64,000 nucleotides of DNA from JBBSBL01 sp038251325 (GTDB lineage: Bacteria > Actinomycetota > Thermoleophilia > Solirubrobacterales > Solirubrobacteraceae), in contig JBBSBL010000003.1 in NCBI GenBank assembly GCA_038251325.1, positions 25,750 through 89,749 of the forward strand, given 5' to 3'. A program made the translations under genes and the position numbers. Position 1 is the first letter of the stretch. Every line of letters starts with the position of its first letter. Under the pieces are notes generated by a model. That model searched no databases, was not told the DNA's origin, and saw nothing but the letters and a program-made list of their open reading frames with translations. Shown here in pieces: positions 7,212 through 16,232 of this stretch.

Positions 7212-8030
7212 ATGGCCGCGGGCGTGCATCCGTCCGGCACCGCCGGCGCGACGGTCGCGGACCCGTTCGTCCTCGCGGGGCGGACGTTCCGCTCGCGCCT
7301 GCTGCTCGGCACGGGCGGCTTCACCTCGCACCAGGCGCTCACCGGGGCGATCGAGGCGAGCGGCGCCGAGCTCGTCACCGTCGCGCTCCGCCGGGTGGAC
7401 CCGGCCGCCCGCGGCTCGCTGATCGAGGTGCTCGACGTGGCCGGGGTGACGCTCCTGCCCAACACCGCCGGCTGTCTCACCGCCCGTGACGCGGTGACGA
7501 CCGCGCGCCTGGCCCGGGAGGCCTTCGCCACCGACTGGGTGAAGCTCGAGGTGATAGGGGACGACCGCACGCTGCTGCCCGACGCGCCGGCGCTGCTCGC
7601 CGCGGCGGAGGAGCTCGTCGACGACGGCTTCGTCGTGCTGCCCTACACCACCGACGACCCCGTCCTCGCGCGCCGCCTGGAGGACGTCGGATGCGCGGCG
7701 GTCATGCCGCTCGGCTCGCCGATCGGCTCGGGCATGGGGATCGTGAACCCCTACAACCTGTCGATCATCCGGGCCGCCGCCGGCGTCCCCGTGATCCTCG
7801 ACGCGGGAGTCGGCACCGCGTCCGACGCGGCGCTGGCGATGGAGCTCGGCTGCGACGCGGTGCTCTGCGCGAGTGCCGTCTCCCGCGCGCGGGATCCGGT
7901 CGCGATGGCGAGCGCGATCCGCCTCGCGGTGGAGGCCGGCCGGCTCGCCGCCGGGGCGGGCCGGATCCCGCGCCGCCGCCACGCCGAGGCCTCCACCCCG
8001 GCGGACGGGCGCCCGGAGCTGGCGACGTGA
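7212..8030 (+). CDS. thiG: Thiazole synthase
   Basis: Condenses 1-deoxyxylulose 5-phosphate, dehydroglycine and ThiS-thiocarboxylate into thiazole phosphate. 272 residues in a TIM barrel. The sequence shows SRLLLGTGGF at the start, the Schiff-base lysine in DWVKLEVIGDD, PLGSPIGSGMGI and the phosphate-binding VILDAGVGTASDAALAMELG. The tail after LAAGAGRIPRR is low complexity. ATG at 7212 directly follows the inverted-repeat element. The stop overlaps the next gene's GTG (GTGA). Confidence 0.95.
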   Translation: MAAGVHPSGTAGATVADPFVLAGRTFRSRLLLGTGGFTSHQALTGAIEASGAELVTVALRRVDPAARGSLIEVLDVAGVTLLPNTAGCLTARDAVTTARLAREAFATDWVKLEVIGDDRTLLPDAPALLAAAEELVDDGFVVLPYTTDDPVLARRLEDVGCAAVMPLGSPIGSGMGIVNPYNLSIIRAAAGVPVILDAGVGTASDAALAMELGCDAVLCASAVSRARDPVAMASAIRLAVEAGRLAAGAGRIPRRRHAEASTPADGRPELAT

Positions 8031-8563
8031 GCCCGCCCGCCGGCGACGAGGACGCGGCCGAGGCCGGCACCGAGACCGCGCCGGCCACCCGGGCCGACGA
8101 GCTGATCGACGCGTGGGAGGCGGCGTGGAGCAGCGGCGACCCGGCGGCCTTCCGCCCGATCATCACCGGCGACCTCCACTACGAGGACCCGCTGACCGGC
8201 GTGCCGCTGCGCGGGGCGGTCGAGCTCATCTCCCACGCCCGGCGCCTGTGGGACGCCTTCCCCGACGTCGTGATCGAGGCGAGCGGGCGACGCCTGGGCG
8301 ACGGCGAGTTCCTCGCCGCCCCGGCGCGGCTGCGCGGCACCAACCGCGGCGCGCTCGGCAGCGTCCCCGCGACGAACCGCGTCATCACGGTCCACTGCGT
8401 CTTCTACTGCGAGGTCCGCCACGGGCTGCTCGGCCGGGTGCGCGCGTTCTTCGACCTCTACGAGGCGGCGACGCAGCTCGGCGTCCTGCCCCAGCACGGC
8501 ACCGTCGGCGAGCGGGCACTGCTGATGATCCGCGGCTTCGGCGTGCGCGCGCGGCGGGAGTGA
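8027..8563 (+). CDS. SnoaL/NTF2-like protein
   Basis: 178 residues. After about 20 acidic, disordered residues comes a SnoaL-type cone fold: LIDAWEAAWSSGDPAAFRPIITGDLHYEDPLTGVPLRGAVELISHARRLWDAFPD. This is the ester-cyclase/polyketide-cyclase pattern, with a second half of alternating strands (VHCVFYCEVRHGLLGRVRAFFDLYEAATQLG). The catalytic activity is not clear from the sequence. The GTG at 8027 overlaps the thiG stop, so it is co-transcribed under the riboswitch. Its role in thiamine metabolism is unknown. Confidence 0.75.
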   Translation: MSPPAGDEDAAEAGTETAPATRADELIDAWEAAWSSGDPAAFRPIITGDLHYEDPLTGVPLRGAVELISHARRLWDAFPDVVIEASGRRLGDGEFLAAPARLRGTNRGALGSVPATNRVITVHCVFYCEVRHGLLGRVRAFFDLYEAATQLGVLPQHGTVGERALLMIRGFGVRARRE

Positions 8564-8590
8564 GGGCGGGTCTCGGCCGACCGCGCCGCC

Positions 8591-9268
8591 TCAAACGTCC
8601 GCGAGCGAGAACTCCGCCCGCAGCGGCGCGTGGTCCGACAGCGCACCGCGCTCCAGCACCTCGCCTCGCCGCGCCACGGTCACCCCCCGCGCGAAGAGAT
8701 GGTCGACATCGCTCGCCCCGGCGTGCTCATGGCCCGGCCACTCGACCCGCCGCAGGTTGAGGTCGCCTCCGACCACGAGCGGCCCGCCCGCCGTCCAGCG
8801 GTCCAGCGCCTCGCGCGCCGTCGCGTGGTCGGCGTGGGCGCGCGACGCGCTGTGCGCCTGCGCGTGGAGGTTCGCCACCCAGACGCCGTCGCCCAGGCGC
8901 ACGGCGTGCATGACACGCCGCTCCGGTGACAGGCGCAGCCGGCGGACGGCGTGGGCGGCGATCTCGTGCCCGCGCACGAGGATCGCGTTGCACCCGCCGC
9001 CGCCGGACTTCGCGAGGTCGGGCGCCCGTGAGGCGATCGCCCGCCGCACCGCCGGGCACCGCGTCCGCGAGGTCGGCGCGACGCGGTGATCGGCGCCCGC
9101 CGCCGCGGCGAGTCCCGCCGGCCACCACAGCGGGCACTCCTGCAGCAGCGCGACATCCCACTCCCAGCCCGCGAGCGTCCGCGCGAACTCCGACCGGAGC
9201 GGGCGACCGGCGGGCGGCGCGGCGCGGCCGTGGAAGAGGTTCCAGGTGAGGACTGCCAACCGGCTCAC
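8591..9268 (-). CDS. Endonuclease/exonuclease/phosphatase (EEP) family protein
   Basis: 225 residues with all family motifs: LTWNLFHGR at the N-terminus (metal Asn), VALLQECPLW (metal Glu), VANLHAQAHS, VVGGDLNLRR (catalytic Asp-Asn) and LSDHAPLRAEF (catalytic His) at the end. It could act on DNA, sphingolipid-like head groups or inositol phosphates; the sequence does not separate these. No signal peptide. GTG start at 9268; the argF gene begins 33 nt away on the other strand, so the two share a short divergent promoter region. Confidence 0.82.
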   Translation of the reverse strand: MSRLAVLTWNLFHGRAAPPAGRPLRSEFARTLAGWEWDVALLQECPLWWPAGLAAAAGADHRVAPTSRTRCPAVRRAIASRAPDLAKSGGGGCNAILVRGHEIAAHAVRRLRLSPERRVMHAVRLGDGVWVANLHAQAHSASRAHADHATAREALDRWTAGGPLVVGGDLNLRRVEWPGHEHAGASDVDHLFARGVTVARRGEVLERGALSDHAPLRAEFSLADV

Positions 9269-9300
9269 GGTCAGCCATCGTCCTACACTCGGGCGCCTTC

Positions 9301-10200
9301 ATGCCACGGCATCTCCTCACCGGCGCCGAGCTCTCCCCGGCCGAGGTCCACGCCCTCGTCGCCCGGGCGCTGGAGCTCAAGGCCGACCCGCTCGGCTCGC
9401 GCCCGCTGGCCGGCCGCAGCGTCGCGCTGCTCTTCCGCAAGCCCTCGACGCGGACCCGGGTGAGCTTCGAGGTCGGCGTGGCTGAGCTCGGCGGCCATCC
9501 CGTGATCCTCCGCGCCGACGAGCTCCAGCTCAGCCGCGGGGAGTCCGCGCGCGACACCGCGCTCGTCCTCTCCCGCCACGTCGCCGCGATCGGCGTGCGC
9601 ACCCACGCGGACGCCGAGCTCGAAGAGCTCGCCACCCACAGCGCGGTGCCGGTGATCAACCTGCTCACCGCCGGGCACCACCCCTGCCAGGCCCTGGCCG
9701 ACCTCGTGACCCTGCACGAGGCGTTCGGCCGGCTCGAGGGGCTGCGGCTCGCCTACGTCGGCGACGGCAACAACGTCGCCCGTTCGCTGTCGGTGCTCGG
9801 CGCCGCCGCCGGCGTGTCGGTCGCGATCGCCTCGCCGGCCGCCTACACGATCGAGCCCATCGCCGGCGCCGAGCTCACGACCGACCCGGCCGAGGCGGTC
9901 GCCGGGGCCGACGCGGTCTACGCGGACGTCTGGGTCAGCATGGGCGAGGAGGCCGGCGCCGAGGATCGCCGGGCGGCACTCGAGCCCTACCGGCTCGACG
10001 ACGCGCTGCTCGACCGGGCCGCGCCCGGCGCCGTCGCACTGCACTGCCTGCCGGCGCACCCGGGCGAGGAGATCACCGCGAGCGTGCTCTACGGCGAGCG
10101 CCAGCGGATCTGGGACCAGGCGGAGAACCGCCGCCACGCCCAGAAGGCGCTGCTCGAGCTGCTCGTCGCCGGGGACGACGCGGCCTCCCAGGTGCGCTAG
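9301..10200 (+). CDS. argF: Ornithine carbamoyltransferase
   Basis: Makes citrulline from ornithine and carbamoyl phosphate in arginine synthesis. 299 residues. Carbamoyl-phosphate loop FRKPSTRTRVSFEV, the HHPCQALADL motif that closes over the substrate, and the ornithine-binding LHCLPAHPGEEIT loop are all intact. ATG start at 9301. It stands alone: no other arg genes are next to it. The minus-strand EEP gene is divergent, and the next plus-strand gene begins 32 nt downstream. Confidence 0.95.
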   Translation: MPRHLLTGAELSPAEVHALVARALELKADPLGSRPLAGRSVALLFRKPSTRTRVSFEVGVAELGGHPVILRADELQLSRGESARDTALVLSRHVAAIGVRTHADAELEELATHSAVPVINLLTAGHHPCQALADLVTLHEAFGRLEGLRLAYVGDGNNVARSLSVLGAAAGVSVAIASPAAYTIEPIAGAELTTDPAEAVAGADAVYADVWVSMGEEAGAEDRRAALEPYRLDDALLDRAAPGAVALHCLPAHPGEEITASVLYGERQRIWDQAENRRHAQKALLELLVAGDDAASQVR

Positions 10201-10232
10201 CCTCGCCACGACGGTCACGTGGGAGGTGCGTG

Positions 10233-10730
10233 ATGGCGGGGACCAAGGCTTCTCGACAGCAGGAGGAGGATGAGCGCAGCGGGCTGCGCGACACGTTGAC
10301 GCGCCCGCTCGAGCTCGTGCTGCTCTCCGTCGAGCGCATCCAGGAGTCGGTGGACGAGGCGGTCGTGCGCGGGCGGATGACGCGGGAGGACGCCAACGAC
10401 CTCGTCGCCGAGCTCGTGACCCGCGGCCGGCGCACGAGCCGCGACCTGCTCGGCGACGTCGAGCAGCTCCTCGGCCGCGGCCGCGAGCAGATCGAGACCG
10501 CGGCCGGCGACGCGCGCCGCAAGGCGGGCGACCGCGCCGTGCGGGCGGGGCGCGTCGTCGGACTCCAGCCCGCCTTCCCGATCGACGACTACGACGACCT
10601 CACCGTCGCCCAGGTCCGTCAGCGGCTGCCCGGCCTGACGCCCGCCGAGCTGCGCAAGCTGCGCGACCACGAGCGGCGCAACGCGAACCGCAAGTCGGTC
10701 CTCGCCGCCGTCGACAAGGCACTGGACTAG
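10233..10730 (+). CDS. Helical hypothetical protein with C-terminal LTxxxVxxRL motif (phasin-like)
   Basis: 165 residues, almost entirely helical and strongly charged. The first two thirds (VLLSVERIQESVDEAVVRGRMTREDANDLVAELVTRGRRT...DVEQLLGRGREQIE) resemble phasin/coiled-coil proteins. The C-terminus (IDDYDDLTVAQVRQRLPGLTPAELRKLRDHERRNANRKSVLAAVDKAL) is a motif I know from many unnamed actinobacterial proteins. I prefer ATG 10233 to GTG 10230 because GGGAGG (10221-10226) is then 6 nt upstream. Probably a cytoplasmic structural or surface-coating protein; no enzymatic motif. Confidence 0.65.
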   Translation: MAGTKASRQQEEDERSGLRDTLTRPLELVLLSVERIQESVDEAVVRGRMTREDANDLVAELVTRGRRTSRDLLGDVEQLLGRGREQIETAAGDARRKAGDRAVRAGRVVGLQPAFPIDDYDDLTVAQVRQRLPGLTPAELRKLRDHERRNANRKSVLAAVDKALD

Positions 10731-10787
10731 CTGCCCGGATCGTCCTGCCCGCGGGCCGGGCCGCGGCCCGGCTGCCATGCTTGGGGC

Positions 10788-12182
10788 GTGTCGGCCTCCG
10801 CCTCTCCGTCCCGCTCCGCCCGCCCCGCCCGCGACCAGGAGCTCGAGCTCGACGTCACCGCCCTCGCCTTCGGCGGCAACGGCGTCGCCCGGGCCGAAGG
10901 ATTCGTGGTCTTCGTCTCCGGGGCGATCCCCGGGGACCGCGTCCGCGCGGTCGTGACGAAGGCCAAGCGCGCCTACGCCGAGGCCCGCACGGTCGAGGTG
11001 CTCGCGCCGAGCCCCGACCGCATCGAGCCGCTCGCCGACCACCCCGGCGCGCCGTGGCAGGTGCTGCCCTACGCGCGCCAGCTCGAGGTCAAGGCGGCCC
11101 AGGTCGACGAGGCACTGCGCCGGATCGGGCGCCTGGACGGCTTCGAGCTCGAGCCGATCGTGCCCGCGCAGGAGCAGTGGCGCTACCGCAACAAGCTCGA
11201 GTACTCCTTCGGCGTCGGGGAGGACGGCGCGCTGGTCTGCGGCTTCCATGCCCCCGGGCGCTGGGACCTCGTCGAGCCGCTGGAGGACTGCCTCCTCGCC
11301 TCCGAGGCCGGCAACCGCGCGCGCGAGCAGGTGCTCGCCTGGTGCCGGGCGCACGAGCTCGTCGCCTACGACCGGCGCTCCGGCGAGGGCTTCCTGCGCA
11401 ACCTCGTCGCCCGCGAGGGCCGGCGGACGGGGCAGCTCCAGGTCCGCCTCGTCACCGCGCCCGGCGAGCTCCCGGATCCCGACGGCCTCATCTCCGCGGT
11501 CCCCTGCGCCGGCCTGCTGCGCACGGTCATCGCCGGCACGGGGGAGACGACCGCCGGCGGGGAGACCGAGCTGCTGGCCGGCGACGGCACCCTCGACGAG
11601 GAGCTCGGCGGCCTGAGCTTCGGGATCTCGCCCCAGGCCTTCTTCCAGACGAATACCGAGATGGCCGAGCGCCTCTACGGTCTGGCCGCGGAGTACGCCG
11701 CCCTGCGCGGCCACGAGCGGCTCTTCGACCTCTACTGCGGGATCGGGACGGCCGGGCTCACGCTCGCCCCGCGCGCCGGGTCGCTGTGGGGCCTGGAGAT
11801 CGTCGAGGCGGCCGTGGCCGACGCCATCGCCAACGCCCGGCGCAACGAGATCGAGCACGCGCGGTTCTTCGCCGGGGACGTCCGGGTCGCGCTGCGCGAG
11901 CTCGTCGGCGAGGCGGGGCGGCCGGACGTGCTGCTGCTCGACCCGCCGCGCTCCGGCCTCTCGCAGAAGGTCGTGCGCCGGATCATCGAGACGGGCGCCG
12001 AGCGGATCGTCTACGTCTCGTGCAACCCGACGACGCTCGCGCCCAACGCCGCCCAGCTCGTCGCCGACGGCGGCTACGCGCTGCGGCGCGTGCGGCCGGT
12101 CGACATGTTCCCCCAGACGCCACACATCGAGTGCGTCGCGCTGCTGGAGCGTGACGGCGCCGCGCCCCCGCCGCCGGTGTGA
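10788..12182 (+). CDS. TRAM-domain 5-methyluridine RNA methyltransferase (RlmD/RumA-like) without the Fe-S motif
   Basis: 464 residues. A TRAM RNA-binding domain (about 17-75, with ALAFGGNGVARAEGFVVFVSGAIPGD) is followed by a class I methyltransferase: LFDLYCGIGTAGLTLA, LLLDPPRSGL, and the catalytic Cys412 in YVSCNPTTL with the downstream DMFPQTPHIECV. It methylates C5 of a uridine in rRNA or tRNA. The usual CGGC segment before WQ is here HPGAPWQVLPY, so the [4Fe-4S] ligands of RlmD are missing. GTG start at 10788; the stop overlaps the next gene. Confidence 0.9.
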   Translation: MSASASPSRSARPARDQELELDVTALAFGGNGVARAEGFVVFVSGAIPGDRVRAVVTKAKRAYAEARTVEVLAPSPDRIEPLADHPGAPWQVLPYARQLEVKAAQVDEALRRIGRLDGFELEPIVPAQEQWRYRNKLEYSFGVGEDGALVCGFHAPGRWDLVEPLEDCLLASEAGNRAREQVLAWCRAHELVAYDRRSGEGFLRNLVAREGRRTGQLQVRLVTAPGELPDPDGLISAVPCAGLLRTVIAGTGETTAGGETELLAGDGTLDEELGGLSFGISPQAFFQTNTEMAERLYGLAAEYAALRGHERLFDLYCGIGTAGLTLAPRAGSLWGLEIVEAAVADAIANARRNEIEHARFFAGDVRVALRELVGEAGRPDVLLLDPPRSGLSQKVVRRIIETGAERIVYVSCNPTTLAPNAAQLVADGGYALRRVRPVDMFPQTPHIECVALLERDGAAPPPPV

Positions 12183-12934
12183 GGCTCCGCCGCCGGCGCT
12201 CTCCACCCCGGGTCCTCGCCCTCGTCGCCTTTCGCGACGAGCGGCGCTTCCTCCCCGGCCTGCTCGAGAACCTGCGCGGGCAGGTCGACGGGATCGTGGC
12301 GCTCGACGACGGCTCGGCGGACGGGTCCGGGGAGCTCGCCGCGGCCTGCCCGGAGGTGGTGGAGGTGCTCCGCTCTCGGCGCGAGGACACCTCCCGCTGG
12401 GAAGAGGGCCCGCTCCGCCGCGCGCTGACCGCGGCGGGCCGGCGGCACGGCGCGGACTGGCTGCTGGGAATCGACGCCGACGAGCGCGTCGAGGAGGGCT
12501 TCCGCGAGCGGGCCGCGGCGGAGATCGCACGGGCGGAGCGGGAGGGCAACGACGCGTACTTCGTCCACTTCTGCGAGGCGTGGGACGCGCCCGACCGGAT
12601 CCGCGTGGACGGCTGGTTCGGCCGCAAGCGCAAGGCAGCGCTCTTCCGCGCCCGGGACGACCACCGCTTCGACGCGCGAGGCCTGCACGGTCACTGGGCG
12701 CCGCTGAACGACCACCCGGACGAGGAGTTTCCGCAGGCCGACCTCCTGCTCTACCACCTGCGCATGATCCGCCCCGAGGATCGCCTCGCGCGGCGCCGGC
12801 GCTACGAGCGCCTCGATCCCGAGCGCGCGCACCAGGCGATCGGCTACGAGTACCTGACCGACGAGTCCGGGCTCAGGCTGGAGCCGCTGCCGCCCGGGCG
12901 GGGATATCGCCCGTGGCCCGCGCCGGCCGCCTAG
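12179..12934 (+). CDS. Family 2 glycosyltransferase
   Basis: 251 residues. GT-A fold with the nucleotide-sugar strand VLALVAFRDERRFLPGLLENL, VDGIVALDDGSADGS (UDP-sugar-binding Asp-Asp), and the metal-binding LLGIDADERV (DxD). No membrane segment, so it probably acts at the inner face of the membrane on a lipid- or protein-linked acceptor. GTG start at 12179 overlaps the RNA methyltransferase stop. Its last 62 nt overlap the convergent hydrolase gene. Confidence 0.82.
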   Translation: MRLRRRRSPPRVLALVAFRDERRFLPGLLENLRGQVDGIVALDDGSADGSGELAAACPEVVEVLRSRREDTSRWEEGPLRRALTAAGRRHGADWLLGIDADERVEEGFRERAAAEIARAEREGNDAYFVHFCEAWDAPDRIRVDGWFGRKRKAALFRARDDHRFDARGLHGHWAPLNDHPDEEFPQADLLLYHLRMIRPEDRLARRRRYERLDPERAHQAIGYEYLTDESGLRLEPLPPGRGYRPWPAPAA

Positions 12935-13682
12935 GCCGCGGCGCGAACCGCGGCAACGCCATCGCCAGCTGGCGGTACACCTCGGGGTGCGCGGCCATCC
13001 CGATGTGGCTGGAGCGGACCTCTGTCCCCTCGGCGTCGGGGTCCAGGCAGGAACGCCAGTCGACGATCCCGTCCGAGCGGGAGTAGAGCGAGACGAAGCC
13101 CACGCTGCTTGGGAACGGGGCGCTCGCGGCGTCGCGCACCTCGGCGCAACAGTCGCCGTCCAGGCAGTCGCGGCTGAAGAGTCCGCGCAGGCCGAGCTGG
13201 CCGAGCCGGCTCACCGCTCGCACCTGGAGCTCGACGAGGGGATGGACCGCGAGCTGATCGGTGAGCGGCGCGCCGAGCGTGACGATCCCCGACACGAGGT
13301 CGGGCCGGCGCACGGCGAGCAGCCGGGCCAGCGAGCCGCCGCGGCTCTGGCCGACGATCGCCACGCGGGTCCCGTGCCGCTCGGCGAGGCGCTCCAGGCG
13401 CCCCTCGAGGGCATCCACGGTCCGGCCCGCGCAGTCCACGTTCCAGCGCAGCCCGGCGCGACTCGGCCGGTAGCCGTTCCGCTGGAGCCATCCGGCCATC
13501 GTCCCGAGCGTGCCGTCGCCGGCGAGGAAGCCGGGGACGAGCAGCACCGCCCGCCCGCGGCCGCGCGGCACGCGCTCGCCGCGCCACACGGGGTGGCGAC
13601 GCAGGGCCGCGAGCTCGGCCGGGGCGCGAACCTCGGCCCAGAGGGGCGGGATCGGCAGTGGGTTGCGCGACAGGACGGGCAT
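12873..13682 (-). CDS. Alpha/beta-hydrolase, lipase-like
   Basis: 269 residues. The fold core is visible: AVLLVPGFLAGDGTLGTMAGWLQRNGY (oxyanion strand), nucleophile elbow VAIVGQSRGGSLARLLA with the serine in GQSRGG, the aspartate region LYSRSDGIVDWRSC, and the histidine in SSHIGMAAHPEVYRQLA. Four cysteines cluster near CLDGDCCAE, possibly disulfides. There is no clear signal peptide at the ATG at 13682. The likely substrate is an ester or acylglycerol. It converges on, and overlaps by 62 nt, the GT2 gene. Confidence 0.82.
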   Translation of the reverse strand: MPVLSRNPLPIPPLWAEVRAPAELAALRRHPVWRGERVPRGRGRAVLLVPGFLAGDGTLGTMAGWLQRNGYRPSRAGLRWNVDCAGRTVDALEGRLERLAERHGTRVAIVGQSRGGSLARLLAVRRPDLVSGIVTLGAPLTDQLAVHPLVELQVRAVSRLGQLGLRGLFSRDCLDGDCCAEVRDAASAPFPSSVGFVSLYSRSDGIVDWRSCLDPDAEGTEVRSSHIGMAAHPEVYRQLAMALPRFAPRPRRPARATGDIPARAAAAPA

Positions 13683-13779
13683 CCCTTCGTTGCGCAGCCT
13701 CGCACGTCGGACGGCCGCGAACGCGCCGGGAGGGCGGACTCCTGCCGTTCTCCTACACGGTGCCCGAGCGCTCCGTGGC

Positions 13780-15132
13780 TCACCAGACGGTCTCGAAGAG
13801 CAGGCTCCAGGCCGCCGCCTGGACCACGAGGGCGACCATTGCCGTGGGCAGCCAGCGCGCGGGCAGTACCGTCGCGGCGGCGACGCAGACGAGTCCGACG
13901 AACGGCAGCCAGATCCGCTCGGTCTCCGCCTTCGTGAAGCCGCCGACGGTGGCGATGAGGATCACCGCCCCGATCGCGAGCGCCGCGGCTCCGCCGCGCC
14001 GCAGCGCGACGAGCCACGCGGCGGCGATCGGCGGCCCGAGCGTGACGAGGACGGCGACCGGCGACCCGAGGACCCAGAACTCGTAGGGCCGGATGCGCGC
14101 CAGCGAGTTGCGGTAGTAGACCTCCGTGGCCCGGAGCGTCCCGATCGGGTCGTAGCCCGTGGCCGCGGCGAGCGCCGCCTGGGAGCCGAGCACCGCGACG
14201 CCGCACAATGCGGCGAGCGCGAGCGCCGCCCGCCACCTCTCCCGCCGCCAGGCGAGGATCGCCGCCCACGCGCCGATCGCCAGCAGCGCCCAGGAGAAGA
14301 ACGCGCCCACGGCGAGCGCGACCGCTCCGGCCACGCGGCTCGCCGGGTCGCGGCGCGCGAGCAGAATCGCCGCGCCGAGCCCCAGCGCGGCGTAGATGGC
14401 GTCGGCCGAGGCGACGCCGAAGAGCAGCGTGACCGGGCTCGCCGCGGCCAGCAGGCCGGCGGCGCGGGCCTGCGCCTCGGGCAGCGCGAGCGTGCGCCCG
14501 AGCGCATAGGTGAGCGGGGCGATCGCGGTGGCGCCGGCCGCGCACAGCGCCGCGAACGCGCGGCCGTCCGTGATCCCGATCGCATCGACGACGAGCAGGA
14601 GTCCCGGCGGGTGCCCGGCCACGTTCACCGGCAGGCTCGGCACGAGCTCGGCGAAGCGGTCGAGGAAGAACCCGGCGCCGTAGCTCAGGGCGGGCAGGCC
14701 GGGCAGGTACTCGTTCTTGGCCTCGAAGCTCCCGGTCGGGCCGAGGTCGAACACGGCCCACCACCCGTGGGTGCCGGTGCGGGCGGCGTTGGCCGCCAGG
14801 GCGGCCAGGAGCGCGAGGCCGGCGAGCGCCGCCGCAAAGGCCACCGGGCGCGGCCGGGCGAGGCCGTCGGCGGCGCCGCGCGCGAGCGCGACCAGCCCGG
14901 CGCCGGCGAGCGCGAGCAGCGGGAGGGCCCACGCCGCCGCCGGATCGATCTGGGGGAGCCAGCCGCCGACGAACGGCGGGGTCGTGGTCCCGAGGTCGGT
15001 TCCCCCGCCGCTCAGCAGGACGCCGACGAGGATCGTGACGACCGCGAGGACTCCCGCGCCGATCAGCAGCGCCCGCTCCGAGCCGGACTCGCCCAGCGCT
15101 CGCTCCCGAGTTTCGCCGACGTTCACGGCCAC
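13780..15132 (-). CDS. Polytopic membrane protein, GT-C glycosyltransferase-like
   Basis: 450 residues with about 11-12 membrane helices. After the first helix comes an outer loop with GGGTDLGTTTPPFVGGWLPQ, and later loops carry FDLGPTGSFEAKNEYLPGLPALSYGAGFFLDRF and VNVAGHPPGLLLV. Acidic residues in the first outer loops and long hydrophobic stretches are typical of GT-C enzymes that use polyprenyl-phosphate sugars. I cannot assign the sugar or acceptor. GTG start at 15132, back to back with the beta-propeller gene 17 nt away. Confidence 0.65.
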   Translation of the reverse strand: MAVNVGETRERALGESGSERALLIGAGVLAVVTILVGVLLSGGGTDLGTTTPPFVGGWLPQIDPAAAWALPLLALAGAGLVALARGAADGLARPRPVAFAAALAGLALLAALAANAARTGTHGWWAVFDLGPTGSFEAKNEYLPGLPALSYGAGFFLDRFAELVPSLPVNVAGHPPGLLLVVDAIGITDGRAFAALCAAGATAIAPLTYALGRTLALPEAQARAAGLLAAASPVTLLFGVASADAIYAALGLGAAILLARRDPASRVAGAVALAVGAFFSWALLAIGAWAAILAWRRERWRAALALAALCGVAVLGSQAALAAATGYDPIGTLRATEVYYRNSLARIRPYEFWVLGSPVAVLVTLGPPIAAAWLVALRRGGAAALAIGAVILIATVGGFTKAETERIWLPFVGLVCVAAATVLPARWLPTAMVALVVQAAAWSLLFETVW

Positions 15133-15149
15133 CGTGACATCCTCGCCGC

Positions 15150-16232
15150 GTGCCGTCGCCCCGCGCCCTCGCCCTGCTCGCCGTGCTGCCCGCGGCGGCG
15201 GCGCTCCCGCTGGCCTGCGGGTCGCGTGGCGCCGGCGAGCTGCCGCCCGCCGCCGAGCCGCGGATCGCCCCGCCGCTCACCGTCGCGCCGGCCGGCCGGG
15301 TGGTGCGGGTCGGGCCGCCGATCGGCGCGCTGAGCGCCGGGCGGCGTGAGCGCCCCGGCGGGGCGCCGGAGGGTCTCGCGATCGATCCCGGGTCGGGGGT
15401 GATCGCCGTCGGCCTGCGCCGCCCTCCAGGCCTCGGGCTGCTCGACGGGCGCACCGGCCGGCTGCGCCGGCTCGTGGATCTCCCCGGCCGCGATCTCGGC
15501 CCGCGCCATCTGGCGCTCGGGCCGGTCGGGACGGTGCTCGTGCCGGCCGAGGGCGGGGACGGCGCGCTCGTCGTCCGGGCGCGCGACGGGCGCGTGCTCT
15601 CCGACGGGCGCACGGGGCCGCGCCCGCACGACCTCAGCCCCGCCGTCGGCGGCCGCGTCGTCGTCGGGGACGAGGGCGGCGCGGCGCTCACGGTGCTGCG
15701 CGGCGGGCGGCCGGAGCGCACGATCGCGGTCGCGCGTCAGCCCGGCGGGCTCGCGCCGCTGGACGGCGGGCGCCGCGTCGCGGTCGTCTCGGTCCGCGAG
15801 CGGGTGCTGGAGATCGCCGATCCGCTCACCGGCCGGGTCCTCGAGCGGGCGGACGCGGGCGTCGGGCCGACGCACGTCGCCGCGCTCGGGCGGTGGATCT
15901 GGGTGGTCGACACCCAGGGCGACGCGCTGCTCGTGTTCGACCGCGAGGGCGGGCTCGAGCTTGTGCGCCGGGTGCGCGTCCCGCACGGTCCCTACGGCCT
16001 CGCGCTCGACCCGGTGCGCGAGCGCCTCTGGGTCACGCTGTCCGGCGCCAACCAGCTGATCGAGTACCCCGCGACCGGGCGGCCGGTGGCGAAGCGCCGC
16101 TTCCCCACGGTGCGCCAGGCGGACTCCGTCGCGGTCGACTCAGCCACCGGGCGCCTCGCGCTCGCCGGCCGCGACGCCGGCGTCGTCCAGCTGCTCGCCC
16201 CCGGCGCGTCGACGGGCGCGCAGCGCCCGTAG
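15150..16232 (+). CDS. Secreted or lipid-anchored beta-propeller (YncE-like) protein
   Basis: 360 residues. The N-terminal hydrophobic segment ALALLAVLPAAAALPLACGS is a signal peptide; a cysteine at the cleavage region suggests a lipoprotein, though the PLAC lipobox is weak. The rest is repeated 40-residue blade units such as PEGLAIDPGSGVIAVGLRR, PRHLALGPVGTVLVPAE, PYGLALDPVRERLWVTLSGANQLIEY and ADSVAVDSATGRLALAGRD, the NHL/YncE propeller pattern. Likely an extracytoplasmic binding protein. GTG start at 15150. The last 93 nt overlap the convergent membrane-protein gene. Confidence 0.75.
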   Translation: MPSPRALALLAVLPAAAALPLACGSRGAGELPPAAEPRIAPPLTVAPAGRVVRVGPPIGALSAGRRERPGGAPEGLAIDPGSGVIAVGLRRPPGLGLLDGRTGRLRRLVDLPGRDLGPRHLALGPVGTVLVPAEGGDGALVVRARDGRVLSDGRTGPRPHDLSPAVGGRVVVGDEGGAALTVLRGGRPERTIAVARQPGGLAPLDGGRRVAVVSVRERVLEIADPLTGRVLERADAGVGPTHVAALGRWIWVVDTQGDALLVFDREGGLELVRRVRVPHGPYGLALDPVRERLWVTLSGANQLIEYPATGRPVAKRRFPTVRQADSVAVDSATGRLALAGRDAGVVQLLAPGASTGAQRP

